Assembly (NCBI GenBank): GCA_963741995.1
Contig: CAVUKI010000002.1
Location: 186,001-250,000, forward strand
Length of the DNA stretch: 64,000 bases
DNA from: Bog-473 sp963741995
GTDB lineage: Bacteria; Actinomycetota; Acidimicrobiia; Acidimicrobiales; RAAP-2
Direction of reading: 5' to 3'
The position numbers and the translations under genes are program-made. The notes beneath the pieces are model-generated. The model did no database searches. It was not told where the DNA came from and saw only the letters and a list, made by a program, of their open reading frames with translations. This document shows, one piece after another, positions 8,906-17,890 of this stretch (position 1 is the stretch's first letter; every line of letters begins with the position of its first letter).

Positions 8906-10252
8906 TCAGGAGCCCGCGCCCGTCGGCGCCATCGCCCTTCGGCCCACGCGCAGGGGACGCTCCAGGGAGGAGCGGAACACGCGGACGGCCGCCCCGATCA
9001 GCAGCACGATGAACACGAGCACGTAGGCGTTGCCGACGGGGAGCAACCAGCCCCGCCCGGCGAAGCGGACGCCCGGCCCGTGCGGCACCCACCAGTACGG
9101 CGCGGCCCACAAGAGCGCGGCGACACCGAGCGCGTACCACTCGCCGCCACGGGGCCGGTCCTCGGCCAGGGCCAGCCAGGCCACGAGCAGGATCATCCAG
9201 ATGAAGTGGTGGGACCACGAGACCGGGCTGGCCAGCGACTCGGTGGCCTCCACCACGAGCAATCCGAGGACGGGCGAGGACCGGCGGTAGGCGCCGGCGG
9301 CGACCAACAGGCCCAGCACGCCGACACCCAACACGATCACGAACGTGGTCGGCGTGGTCACGGTGTGGCCCAGCATGCGCTCCGTGGCTCCGAGGACGCC
9401 TTGATTGCCGACCCACGACAGCATGCCGGCCCGCTGCGGGTCACGGATGTAGTGGGTCCAGTACGACCACGACGTGGAGGCGTTGAACGCCACGGCCAGC
9501 AGGGCGGCCCCGAGGAACGAGCCGATGGCCCGCACGCCCGCCCGGCCCTGTCGGGTGAGCAACAGGTACGGGATCAAGATGATGGGCGTCACCTTTATGG
9601 CGGCGGCCAGCCCGACCAGGATGCCGCGCGGTATCGGCAGGTCCATGGTGAGGTCGGCCACGATCATGAGCGCCAGAATGATGTTGATCTGCCCGAGCAG
9701 GAAGGTCTGGCGCACCGGGTCGAAGAGCAGCACCGGCAGGACAAGAGCGAGGCCCCACCACAGGACGGTCCGCTTGTCCAGCTCGCGGCACACGGCGCGC
9801 AAACTGACCACGACCAGCCCGAAGAGTGCGGCCAGATTGATCCAGGAGAAGACGACCTCGCAGGCGCGCAGCGGGAAGTGGGCGAAGGGCGCGAACAACA
9901 GCGCGGAGAACGGCGGGTAGGTGAAGCCGAGATGGTCGGTCGGGTACGTGACGGTGAACAGGTCGTTCGATGACGCGTGCGCACCACCCAAGAGGTAGGT
10001 GCTGAGGTCCAGCTGCTGGTGCAAGAGCGCCAGCACGGTCGCCCCGACGAACGCCACCGTGGCGCCCAGAGCCGGCCAGACCCAGCCTCGGCTCGAGGCG
10101 ATTGCGCTCATGCGCAGGGCCAACAGGTCGCCCGACCTCGCGGCGGAAGGGCGCGGCGTCCAACGGCGCTGCCGCATCTCGGCGCCCCGATCGCCGCGAT
10201 TGGAACCCGACGTCGCCGGGGCCTCGCTACGCGGGGAGCTTGGGCTCGTCAC
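8906..10252 (-). CDS. GT87-type polyprenol-dependent mannosyltransferase (DUF2029)
   Basis: A polytopic glycosyltransferase of family 87, related to mycobacterial PimE-like enzymes that use polyprenol-phosphate-mannose on the outer face of the membrane. About ten hydrophobic helices are seen. Family landmarks include YPTDHLGFTYPPFSALLFAP, GQINIILALMIVADL and SLASPVSWSHHFIWM. The open frame begins with a GTG inside the 3' end of ppk (26-bp overlap). Internal ATGs at 10177 and 10111 are alternatives, and 10111 places the first helix close to the N terminus. The donor would plausibly be made by the GT2 enzyme at 4652-5518 (inference). Confidence 0.85.
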   Translation of the reverse strand: MTSPSSPRSEAPATSGSNRGDRGAEMRQRRWTPRPSAARSGDLLALRMSAIASSRGWVWPALGATVAFVGATVLALLHQQLDLSTYLLGGAHASSNDLFTVTYPTDHLGFTYPPFSALLFAPFAHFPLRACEVVFSWINLAALFGLVVVSLRAVCRELDKRTVLWWGLALVLPVLLFDPVRQTFLLGQINIILALMIVADLTMDLPIPRGILVGLAAAIKVTPIILIPYLLLTRQGRAGVRAIGSFLGAALLAVAFNASTSWSYWTHYIRDPQRAGMLSWVGNQGVLGATERMLGHTVTTPTTFVIVLGVGVLGLLVAAGAYRRSSPVLGLLVVEATESLASPVSWSHHFIWMILLVAWLALAEDRPRGGEWYALGVAALLWAAPYWWVPHGPGVRFAGRGWLLPVGNAYVLVFIVLLIGAAVRVFRSSLERPLRVGRRAMAPTGAGS

Positions 10253-12482
10253 CCTCTCCGACGCGGAGATCCGTGTCGAGGCGGCGGCGAGCCCGCTCCC
10301 GCGCCAACTCCTTCAGTCGCTCCTGCGAACTCACCCCGTGGCGGTTGGGCACCCGGCGCCAGCGCCGGTCCGAACCGAGCTCCCAGGCGTTGGTCTCGTC
10401 GGCAAAGACGAGATCGAGTACCTCGAAGAGCCGGGACTGCAAGTCGGGGTCGCGCACGGGAACGACGACCTCAATGCGGCGGTCGAGGTTGCGCCCCATG
10501 AGGTCCGCCGAACCGATGAAGATCTTGAGGGGCAGACCGGATCCGACCGCCGGGTCGGCCGGGGCACCGCCGAAGCTGTAGATCCGCGAATGCTCCAGGA
10601 AGTTCCCGACGATGGAGCGCACGCGGATGTTCTCGGAGAGCTCCGGGATACCGGGGCGAAGCCGGCACAGGCCGCGCACGGCCAGGTCGATCTGGACGCC
10701 CGCGCCGGAGGCCCGGTAGAGCGCGTCGATCATGGAGGCGTCGGTGAGGCCGTTGAGCTTCACGACGATGCGCCCCGCCGGCCCCGCGTCGGCCTGTTCT
10801 TCGATCATGGAGTGGATGCGCTTGCGCACCGTCACGGGCGACACCAGTATCTGGCGGTAGTCGGCATGCCGCGAGAACCCCGTGAGGTAGTTGAAGAGCT
10901 CGCCGACGTCGACACCGATCTCGGGGTCCGAGGTCAGCAACCCGATGTCCTCGTAGATGCGCGCCGTCTTCGAGTTGTAATTGCCGGTGCCCACGTGGCA
11001 GTAGGGACGTACCCCTTCCTCCTCGCGGCGCAACACGAGCGCGGTCTTGGAGTGCGTCTTGAGGCCGACGATGCCGTAGACGACGTGCACGCCCACTTCT
11101 TCGAGCGCGCGGGCCCATCCGATGTTGGCCTCCTCGTCGAAGCGCGCCTTGAGCTCGACGATGGCGGCCACCTGCTTGCCGTTCTCGGCGGCGCGAATCA
11201 GGGCGGCCACAATCGGGCTGTCGCCGCCGGTCCGGTAGAGCGTCTGCTTGATCCCGAGCACCGCCGGGTCCTCGGCGGCCATCGCGACGAAGGCCTCGAC
11301 CGAGGTGGCGAAGGAGTCGTAGGGGTGGTGCACCAGGACGTCGCGCTCGCGCAGCATGGCGAAGAACTCGGCCGGATCGTGCGCGGCCTGGGCCAGCCGG
11401 GGCGGCGTCATCGGCGTCCAGGTCTCGCCGTGCAGGTCGGGGCGATCCAACGCGTAGACGCCCCACAAGCCACTCAAGTCGAGGGGCGCACCGACGCGGA
11501 ACACGCCGTCGGCCCCCACCTCGAGCTCGGTCGCCAGCAGGTCGGCCAGGTCCTGGCCCATGTCGGCCTCGACCTCCAGCCGGAGGGCCTTCCCGAAGCG
11601 GCGGCGGCGCAGCTCCATCTCGATGGCGACGAGCAGGTCGTCCGCCTCGTCCTCCTCGAGGGCGAGGTCGGCGTTCCGGGTGACCCGGAAGGCGTGGTGA
11701 TGGCCGATGGTCATGCCCGGGAACAACGAGTCCAGGTGGGCGGCGATGACCTGCTCCAGCGGGACGAAGCGCTCGCCGTCGGGCATGACGACGAAACGCG
11801 GCAGCGCCGGCGGCACTTTGACCCGGGCGATCCGGCCCTCGCCCGACACGGGGTCCTGCACCTCGACCACCAGATTCAGCGAGAGGTTCGAGATGTAGGG
11901 GAAGGGGTGGCCGGGGTCGACGGCCAACGGGGTGAGCACCGGGTAGATCTGGCGTTGGAAGACGTCGACGAGATGCTGGCGGTCCTCGTCATCGAGCGAG
12001 GACCAGCTGGCGAAGCGAACGCCCGCCTCGGCCAGGCCGGGCACGATGAGATCCAAGAAAATGTGATCCTGGCGACGGACCAGTTCCTCGACCCGGGCCC
12101 TGATCATCGTGAGCTGCTCGCCGGGACGGAGCCCGTCGACCGAGCGGGTGCGCACGCCGGCGGCCACCTGGTCCTCGAGCGCGGCCACCCGTATTTGGTA
12201 GAACTCGTCGAGCAACTCGGAGAAGATGGCGAGGAACTTCGTCCGCTCCAGCAGCGGCACACCATCGTCCTCGGCCAGGTCCAGCAGACGGGAGCCGAAG
12301 TCGAGGCGCGACTGCTCCCGGTTGGTGAAACGCTGGTACCCGAACGCCTCGATTTGTTGGTACGTCGGGGGTGTCACGAGCTCGACCTCTGCTCCGAGCC
12401 GCTGCTCGGGAGCCCGTCCATCGCCCGTGACCTGGGGCTCCGGCTGCGCCTGGGGTTGGTGCTGAGGCTGGGTCTGGGTCAT
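10227..12482 (-). CDS. ppk: Polyphosphate kinase 1
   Basis: A 751-residue PPK1, which builds polyphosphate from ATP by way of a phosphohistidine. The N-terminal and head domains precede two phospholipase-D-like catalytic domains. The autophosphorylated His lies in GLKTHSKTALV and the second conserved His in FLEHSRIYSFG; CHVGTGNYNSKTARIYEDIG is also present. I place the start at ATG 12482. Its first 17 residues are a Gln/Pro tail (TQPQHQPQAQPEPQ) made by a degenerate hexanucleotide repeat. The gene diverges from the ftsW-like gene across 76 bp, and its 3' end may overlap the GT87 start. Confidence 0.95.
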   Translation of the reverse strand: MTQTQPQHQPQAQPEPQVTGDGRAPEQRLGAEVELVTPPTYQQIEAFGYQRFTNREQSRLDFGSRLLDLAEDDGVPLLERTKFLAIFSELLDEFYQIRVAALEDQVAAGVRTRSVDGLRPGEQLTMIRARVEELVRRQDHIFLDLIVPGLAEAGVRFASWSSLDDEDRQHLVDVFQRQIYPVLTPLAVDPGHPFPYISNLSLNLVVEVQDPVSGEGRIARVKVPPALPRFVVMPDGERFVPLEQVIAAHLDSLFPGMTIGHHHAFRVTRNADLALEEDEADDLLVAIEMELRRRRFGKALRLEVEADMGQDLADLLATELEVGADGVFRVGAPLDLSGLWGVYALDRPDLHGETWTPMTPPRLAQAAHDPAEFFAMLRERDVLVHHPYDSFATSVEAFVAMAAEDPAVLGIKQTLYRTGGDSPIVAALIRAAENGKQVAAIVELKARFDEEANIGWARALEEVGVHVVYGIVGLKTHSKTALVLRREEEGVRPYCHVGTGNYNSKTARIYEDIGLLTSDPEIGVDVGELFNYLTGFSRHADYRQILVSPVTVRKRIHSMIEEQADAGPAGRIVVKLNGLTDASMIDALYRASGAGVQIDLAVRGLCRLRPGIPELSENIRVRSIVGNFLEHSRIYSFGGAPADPAVGSGLPLKIFIGSADLMGRNLDRRIEVVVPVRDPDLQSRLFEVLDLVFADETNAWELGSDRRWRRVPNRHGVSSQERLKELARERARRRLDTDLRVGEGDEPKLPA

Positions 12483-12558
12483 GGGAGGGGTTGCAGCGCC
12501 GTTCGGGCGAGGCGGGATGTCACCCCGAATCCTACCCCCCACCACTACGATTCGCCCG

Positions 12559-13947
12559 GTGCCGTCCGTTGCCCGCCGCGCCCGCACGCCTTTTCCCCGC
12601 TACGTCTTCGGCCCCAAGCCCAAGCGGCGGACGGAACTGGGCCTGCTCCTCTTCGGCTCGCTGCTGATCGTCGCGCTGTACGTCATTGCGGTCCTCGGGC
12701 AAAAGTCGAAGATCCCCGACAACATCGGCGCATTCCTCGGCGTCGTGCTCGGCCTGGCGCTCTTGGCCCACATGGCCAACCGCTGGTTGGCCCCGAACGC
12801 CAATGCCGTGATCCTCCCGCTCGCCGCACTGCTCAACGGAATCGGCTACGTCGTCATCGCCCGTTGGGACCCCGGCCAGGCCAAGGGCCAGGCGGCGTGG
12901 GCGGGGCTGGGAGTCCTGCTCTACGTCCTGACGCTCCTCGTGGTCCGCTACTCACGGGACCTGGAGCGCTACCGCTACCTGCTCTTGCTCGTGGCCGGCA
13001 TCTTCCTGGTCGCACCACTGTTCTTCTCACCGATCTACGGAGCGCGCCTGTGGGTGCACTTCGGAAGCCTGTCCTTCCAGCCGATCGAGTTCTCCAAGAT
13101 CCTCCTGTGCATCTTCTTCGCCTCGTACTTCGCGGAGAACAAGGAGATGCTCTCCATCCCGACGGCGCAGATCGGCAACCGCCTCTACCTCGACCCCCGG
13201 CCGCTCGTCCCCATCCTGGTGGCCTGGGGCGCCGCCATGGCGGTCATCGGGCTGGAGGACGACATCGGCTTCGCGGCCCTCCTGTTCGTTCTCTTCATCG
13301 GGCTCCTGTGGGTGGCCACGGGCCGCGTCGGTTACCTGGTGCTCGGGCTGGTGCTCTTCGGCGTCGGCGCGTATATCGCGGCACGATATTTCGGGCAGGT
13401 CCACCTGCGGGTGGAGCAGTGGCAGAACCCGTGGCCGACGGCGAAGAACCCCGGCAACACCCAGCTGAGCGAGGCCTGGTTCAGCCTCGGGGACGGCGGC
13501 GTCGGGGGGACGGGCCTCGGCCTCGCGCCCCACTACGTCGGCCTCGTCCCCGAGCTGACGAGCGACATGATCTTCGCCGCCATCGGGACCGAGATGGGCC
13601 TGGTCGGCTGTGTCGCCGTCGTCATGGCCTTCATCCTCCTGATCGGCGCCGGCTTCCGGGTGGCCCAGACGGCCCGCTCGGACTTCTCGCGCCTGATGGC
13701 GACGGGGCTGACCTTGATCCTCGGCTTCCAGGCCTTCTTCATCATGGCGGGGGTGGTGCGGATCTTGCCCTTCACCGGCATCACGTTGCCCTTCGTCGCC
13801 TACGGCGGTTCCTCGCTTCTGGCCAACTACGTCCTCATCGCCTTGATGCTGCGCATCTCCGACGAGGGCGCGGAGGCCCAGACTCGGATGCAGGCTGTCG
13901 GCGCCGCCGCCGGGCCCGGCGAGCGGCCCATGGTCCCGGCTCGCTGA
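12559..13947 (+). CDS. ftsW: SEDS-family cell-wall polymerase (FtsW/RodA/SpoVE)
   Basis: A 462-residue SEDS glycosyltransferase with about ten helices, which polymerises lipid II into peptidoglycan together with a class B PBP. Key motifs: LSFQPIEFSKILLCIFFASY, LEDDIGFAALLF (the catalytic Asp region) and ILPFTGITLPFVAYGGSSLLANY near the C terminus. GTG 12559 is chosen as start because the N-terminal basic tail and first helix follow directly; the open frame extends back into the ppk leader. It is one of two SEDS proteins in the window, the other being RodA at 19543-20694. Which divides and which elongates cannot be settled without the partner PBP, so the symbol is tentative. Confidence 0.85.
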   Translation: MPSVARRARTPFPRYVFGPKPKRRTELGLLLFGSLLIVALYVIAVLGQKSKIPDNIGAFLGVVLGLALLAHMANRWLAPNANAVILPLAALLNGIGYVVIARWDPGQAKGQAAWAGLGVLLYVLTLLVVRYSRDLERYRYLLLLVAGIFLVAPLFFSPIYGARLWVHFGSLSFQPIEFSKILLCIFFASYFAENKEMLSIPTAQIGNRLYLDPRPLVPILVAWGAAMAVIGLEDDIGFAALLFVLFIGLLWVATGRVGYLVLGLVLFGVGAYIAARYFGQVHLRVEQWQNPWPTAKNPGNTQLSEAWFSLGDGGVGGTGLGLAPHYVGLVPELTSDMIFAAIGTEMGLVGCVAVVMAFILLIGAGFRVAQTARSDFSRLMATGLTLILGFQAFFIMAGVVRILPFTGITLPFVAYGGSSLLANYVLIALMLRISDEGAEAQTRMQAVGAAAGPGERPMVPAR

Positions 13948-13948
13948 G

Positions 13949-14047
13949 TCAGTCCTCGAGCTGGAGCGCGTCGCTCAGGATCGAGTCCTTGTCGAGGTCC
14001 ATCTCCTTCGTGGTGATGGGGTCGGCGGGCGCACCGGTTGGGGTCAT
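13949..14047 (-). CDS. Small ORF of 32 codons coupled to the monooxygenase
   Basis: An ATG at 14047 overlaps the stop of the monooxygenase gene upstream (ATGA, 14044-14047) and opens a 32-residue frame ending in KEMDLDKDSILSDALQLED. The stop lies one base from the stop of the convergent ftsW-like gene, so the ORF exactly fills the remaining space. The product is acidic and hydrophilic, with no membrane segment or Cys. I do not recognise it. The 4-bp overlap matches the coupling used by many certain gene pairs here, which is the main argument that it is translated. Confidence 0.5.
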   Translation of the reverse strand: MTPTGAPADPITTKEMDLDKDSILSDALQLED

Positions 14048-14421
14048 GGCGCCCCCTCCGAGCCGGCCGGCGCGCCGTCCCCACCACCGGCCGAGCCGCC
14101 GGCGACCTCGTAGGACCAGAGCTCGGACGACACCGAGACCGGCCCACCGTGTGGCGAGGGCCGATCGGCGCCGGCGTGACCGTGGGCGAAGGCGGGCGAC
14201 GACACCCACTTCTGGAACGACTCCTCGTCGCGCCAGCGGGTGACCACCAGCCACTGCAAACGCTCGTCGGTGGGTCGGAGCAACTCGAAGCCCTCGAAGC
14301 CCTCCTGGTCGTCGACGGCACCGGCTCGAGCGGCGAAGCGGCGGGCCAACTCGTCGCCCGAGTTCTCCGGAACGGTGATGGCGTTGATCTTGATGACTAC
14401 GGGACTTTCACCTGAACTCAT
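14044..14421 (-). CDS. Antibiotic biosynthesis monooxygenase-domain protein (IsdG/HmoA-like)
   Basis: A 125-residue protein with one ABM (dimeric alpha-beta barrel) domain. It begins VIKINAITVPENSGDELARRFAARAG and contains DQEGFEGFELLRPTDERLQWLVVTRWRDEESFQKWVSS. The domain occurs in quinone-forming monooxygenases and in haem-degrading IsdG/MhuD enzymes; the EGFEGFELLRP...VVTRW pattern is closest to the HmoA/IsdG group. The last 40 residues are low-complexity and Gly/Ala-rich. Its stop overlaps the ATG of the 32-codon ORF. A haem-degrading role is possible but not shown. Confidence 0.8.
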   Translation of the reverse strand: MSSGESPVVIKINAITVPENSGDELARRFAARAGAVDDQEGFEGFELLRPTDERLQWLVVTRWRDEESFQKWVSSPAFAHGHAGADRPSPHGGPVSVSSELWSYEVAGGSAGGGDGAPAGSEGAP

Positions 14422-14585
14422 GGCACCTCACCAGGACTGACGGATCTTCCGATCTTGCCAGGTCCAGTCTGCTTACCAAATCCGTTCGGACTTCCGCGCC
14501 GTGCAGAGCTCGACTCCAGGTAGCTCTGGTGGTTCAACCGCATTTATGGGACGCAAGCCCGACTCGATGCGTGCTCGTCCGTGTG

Positions 14586-14616
14586 TTGACTGAATCACTC
14601 ATTCAGTTCACACTAC
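14586..14616 (+). promoter_or_regulatory. Palindromic operator and putative promoter of the TetR gene
   Basis: A perfect inverted repeat ACTGAAT-cactc-ATTCAGT occupies 14589-14607, 14 bp before the TetR ATG. A TTGACT box (14586-14591) overlaps its left arm. A weak -10 (CACACT, 14609-14614) at 17-bp spacing would place transcription start at or next to the ATG, giving a leaderless mRNA. The geometry suggests autorepression. Motif reading only. Confidence 0.6.
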
Positions 14617-14620
14617 AGAG

Positions 14621-15316
14621 ATGCGTAGGGGTGAACCGGCCGATCGGTTGCGCGACATCGCCATGGCGGGAAGAGCGATTTTCGGGAGCATCGGATATCG
14701 ACGCACCCGCATGGCCGATGTGGCCGCTGCTGCCGGCCTGTCGGCCGGGGCGGTCTACACCTACGTCGACAGCAAGGAGGCGCTGTTTCACCTGGCGCTC
14801 ACGAGCTTCTTCACACCTTCCCAGCTTGCGCCGTCCGAGCTCCCGTTTACCGCTCCAGAGCTTCAAGCCACGCTGGATGCGGTCCGGCTGGGTTTGAGGC
14901 GCGAAGGAGCCACGCCGTTGCTCCAGGCTGCTCTGGCCACGGATCCACCGCCGGACGTCCGAGGTGAACTCTCAGGGATCCTGGAGGAGATGTACTCGAT
15001 GGTCTCGAGGTTATGGCCGGCCTTGGCAGTCCTGGAAAAGTGCGCCGAGGATATGCCGCTGGTCCATGATTTCTACTTTGGGCAACAGCGCCGAGGTCAC
15101 CTGTCCCGGTTCGCACGCTACGTCGGACGCAGAGAGGCTGAGGGCTATTTCGACGTCGCGGGTGACGCCGCGTTGAGTGCTCAGGTTGCCGTTGAGGCGC
15201 TCACGTGGCACGCATGGCATCGGCTGGAAGGGTTCGATGCATCGCGATTCACCCATGTCGAGAGTCGATCCACCGTGGTCGAGTTCGCCGTGAAGGCCCT
15301 GATGGTACGACCATGA
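14621..15316 (+). CDS. TetR-family transcriptional regulator
   Basis: A 231-residue TetR repressor. The N-terminal HTH reads AIFGSIGYRRTRMADVAAAA followed by GLSAGAVYTYVDSKEALF, a textbook TetR DNA-recognition unit; the rest is an all-helical ligand domain. The ATG at 14621 has no Shine-Dalgarno sequence, in line with a leaderless transcript. Its stop overlaps the ATG of the GT39 gene (ATGA 15313-15316), so regulator and glycosyltransferase are co-translated. Codon choice is less GC-biased than in the preceding genes. Confidence 0.92.
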   Translation: MRRGEPADRLRDIAMAGRAIFGSIGYRRTRMADVAAAAGLSAGAVYTYVDSKEALFHLALTSFFTPSQLAPSELPFTAPELQATLDAVRLGLRREGATPLLQAALATDPPPDVRGELSGILEEMYSMVSRLWPALAVLEKCAEDMPLVHDFYFGQQRRGHLSRFARYVGRREAEGYFDVAGDAALSAQVAVEALTWHAWHRLEGFDASRFTHVESRSTVVEFAVKALMVRP

Positions 15317-16863
15317 CCAGTCCATCAGTCGTCGGCGGCCGCGTCTCGCCGTCCGGTGCAATGCCTCAGTTGGGATCACCCGAACCTCTTCCGCGGTTTG
15401 CCCGCGGACCGGTGGCGGGGACGGCGGGCGTTTTCTTGGTCGTCGAGCTGGCGGTGTCGGCACGCTACGGCCTCCACCGGGACGAGCTTTATTTTCTTGC
15501 CTGTGCGCGCCACTTGGCCTGGGGATATGTCGATCAGCCACCACTCGTCCCTGCGGTGGCCTGGCTGATGAATGCACTTGTCGGGCCTTTCGCTTGGGCA
15601 TTGCGCCTTTTGCCGGCGCTGGCTGGTGCGGCTGCCGTTGTGCTCAGCGGGTTGATGGCTCGGGAGCTCGGCGGCGGGCGGTGTGCGCAGACGATTGCCG
15701 CCGTGGCGGCAGCCACCTCCGCCGAACTGCTGGCCGCGTTCCACCTGCTTTCGACGACCGCTTTCGACTGCTTGTTCTGGGAATTGATCTGCTGGTTGAC
15801 GCTGCGGCTGCTCCGAACGCGCGAGGCGCGACTTCTGGTGGCAATCGGCGCAGTCACCGGAGTGGCACTGTTGAACAAATGGAACGTGGCGTTCCTCGCT
15901 GCGGCATTGGCGGTTGGCCTAGCGTGTGGACATCATCGGCGGCTTCTGTGGTCGAAGCATGCGCTGATAGGGGCGGTGGTCGCGCTCGCTATCCTCTCGC
16001 CAGACCTGATCTGGAACGCCCAGCACCAGTGGGCGCAAGTGGTCATGCTGAGAAGTCTGCACTCGGAGAACTCGACGCTCGGTGCCTCGGTTGTGTTCTT
16101 GCCGGCCCAGTTGATCGTTGTGGGACCTGTCCTGGCCTTTCTCTGGATCGGAGGCCTGGTCCGCCTCTGGCGAGACTCTGTGGGACGTCCGCTGGCGATT
16201 GCCTATGTCGTCCTCGCTCTCTGGTTCACCCTCAGCGGCGCCAAGCCGTACTACCTCGCCGGTATCTATTTTGCTCTGTTCGCGGCGGGAGGTGTCATGG
16301 CAGAGGAACGACTGCTTCGTCGCGGACGGCCCCAGCGGGTCCGGGGATGGGTAGCTCTGATGGTCGCCGGTGGCGTGGCGGCTCTGCCGTTGACGCTGCC
16401 CGTGCTGCCTCAATCGAGCCTGCCCACCGGTCCCTGGGAAGGCCAGATCAACAAGGACCTCAGTGCGACCGTTGGCTGGCCTCTCTTCGTCCGGCAAGTT
16501 GCAGGGATCGCCGACGGTCTGCCTCCCTCCCAACGGTCCCGCCTCGTCCTCTTCACTGGTGACTACGGCGCCGCGGGTGCCATCGACCTTTACGGCGCTC
16601 GCTATCACCTTCCCCCTGCAGTAAGCGGGCACAACACCTACTGGTGGTGGGGCCCTGACCGTTCACCAGACGACTCCACCACGATCGCCATCAACCTTCC
16701 CCGCTTATTCCTCAGGACGATGTTCGGGAACGTGTCGCTTGTAGCCGCTGTCCGCACCCCGGGTGGCGTATGGACCGAAGAGCGCGGTGACCCCATCTAC
16801 CTGTGCACCCATCAGCGAAGGAGTTGGAGCAGTGTCTGGCCGTCTGCACGCCATTACGGTTGA
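15313..16863 (+). CDS. GT39-type integral membrane glycosyltransferase (ArnT/PMT-like)
   Basis: A 516-residue polytopic protein with about eleven helices and a C-terminal soluble domain of about 120 residues. The catalytic acidic motif typical of family 39 is seen early (YGLHRDELYFLACARHLAWG), followed by VDQPPLVPAVAWL. Such enzymes transfer a sugar from a polyprenyl-phosphate carrier to a lipid or protein outside the membrane. It shares its start with the TetR stop, implying that this regulator controls it. Acceptor and donor are unknown. Base composition is lower in GC than the core genes. Confidence 0.85.
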   Translation: MTSPSVVGGRVSPSGAMPQLGSPEPLPRFARGPVAGTAGVFLVVELAVSARYGLHRDELYFLACARHLAWGYVDQPPLVPAVAWLMNALVGPFAWALRLLPALAGAAAVVLSGLMARELGGGRCAQTIAAVAAATSAELLAAFHLLSTTAFDCLFWELICWLTLRLLRTREARLLVAIGAVTGVALLNKWNVAFLAAALAVGLACGHHRRLLWSKHALIGAVVALAILSPDLIWNAQHQWAQVVMLRSLHSENSTLGASVVFLPAQLIVVGPVLAFLWIGGLVRLWRDSVGRPLAIAYVVLALWFTLSGAKPYYLAGIYFALFAAGGVMAEERLLRRGRPQRVRGWVALMVAGGVAALPLTLPVLPQSSLPTGPWEGQINKDLSATVGWPLFVRQVAGIADGLPPSQRSRLVLFTGDYGAAGAIDLYGARYHLPPAVSGHNTYWWWGPDRSPDDSTTIAINLPRLFLRTMFGNVSLVAAVRTPGGVWTEERGDPIYLCTHQRRSWSSVWPSARHYG

Positions 16864-17187
16864 GGACTCTCATTGTTCGCCTCGCAGTCAGTTCTCGTTG
16901 ACCGGTTGAGGACAGAACACTTCGGTGGGGTCTGCTCGAGGGGATTTGCTCATGCTGGGCGGATCTGTTGGTGGCACGTACACGCACGGCCCAGACCTTC
17001 CCAAAGGCGGGAGTTGTTGTCGCTCGATGTCGTCGAACTGTGCCGGACGCTCGCAGAATCCGAGCGCGCAACGCGTTGGTCGGACCATCCCATAATGCTC
17101 GGCCGTTTGGCTGGTCCGGGTGTCCCCGAACCACCGGACCTGAGCGCAATCTTCGGGCGCAGAAACGGGCAGATGGACTGAATCTGG
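16864..17187. other. Gap between convergent genes
   Basis: A stretch of 324 bp between the ends of the GT39 gene and the gamma-glutamylcyclotransferase-like gene. A TTG-started plus-strand frame of 102 codons (16873-17181) covers most of it, but its translation shows no recognisable domain and is rich in Arg, Trp and His, so I do not call it. I see no tRNA, no strong terminator and no repeat. Confidence 0.4.
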
Positions 17188-17619
17188 TCAGTGAAAGAAC
17201 TTCCCTAGGCGATCCAGGTACCACTGGGGAAACCCATACCCCCGGGCAGGGCCAAGGATCCGCTCCACATAGGCCGAGTCGGCTGGACGAGGTTCCATGT
17301 GGGGGCAGATGTAACACAGGGCCGGCATCCACTTGTCGTCAAGAGTCGAGACAAGTACAGCCTCCGGTAGGTAGAGCTCGCCGAGCACGTCGTGGGCGTG
17401 TGCGTATAGGCGCGTCAGCTCCTCGTGGGTGGCGCTCGCGACGATGCCGTACACCACGTCGCCTTCTGATCGGACGAGGTTGGCCCTGGGCTCGATGCGG
17501 ATGTCGAAGCCGCCGAGTCGTGCCACCTCGAAGCTCTCGGGAACGAGGTCGACTTCCTTCAGCACCTCGAAGTTGATGTACGACCCGTAGAAGAAGGTCC
17601 AGACCTCGGGCATTTTCAC
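17188..17619 (-). CDS. Gamma-glutamylcyclotransferase-like (AIG2 fold) protein
   Basis: A 143-residue protein. The N-terminal VWTFFYGSYINFEVLKEV matches the conserved YGS(L/N) nucleotide-like loop of the GGCT/AIG2 fold, and the domain continues through VRSEGDVVYGIVASATHEELTRLY. Family members cyclise gamma-glutamyl amines, but many small bacterial copies have no known substrate. The GTG at 17619 is chosen because a GGAGAG box lies 6-8 bp upstream; an ATG two codons later is possible. The C-terminal part (CYICPHMEPRPADSAYVERI) is longer than the minimal fold. It lies in the low-GC segment. Confidence 0.75.
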   Translation of the reverse strand: MKMPEVWTFFYGSYINFEVLKEVDLVPESFEVARLGGFDIRIEPRANLVRSEGDVVYGIVASATHEELTRLYAHAHDVLGELYLPEAVLVSTLDDKWMPALCYICPHMEPRPADSAYVERILGPARGYGFPQWYLDRLGKFFH

Positions 17620-17890
17620 TCGTCACTCTCCTTCGGCTGAATACAAATGTCGCACCAGGAGCGACCTTGTGAAAAGCGCGACGCGACCTCAAGCATGCCG
17701 TCGACGGATCTGGGCAGAGAGAAGCCAACAGTCCCGTCACGACCATCCGTGCAGGAGTATCCCCGAACGCCGGGACTGGGGCCTCAGTCAGCGCGGCGAC
17801 TGGTGCTGCCAGATAGCTTTACTCCCCGAGAGTTGCCAGCCAAAGAGGTAGCATTCGCTGGGTCCACGAGGTGCGAAGGGGAGAAAAGAG

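Noticed and set aside
9999..14243. A 1414-codon plus-strand open frame
   Set aside because: It runs antisense to ppk and then out of frame with ftsW, both certain genes. Its translation is low-complexity and it has no domain. Long antisense frames are expected at this GC content.
16873..17181. A 102-codon frame after the GT39 gene
   Set aside because: TTG start, no ribosome-binding site, no similarity I can recognise; too weak to call a gene.
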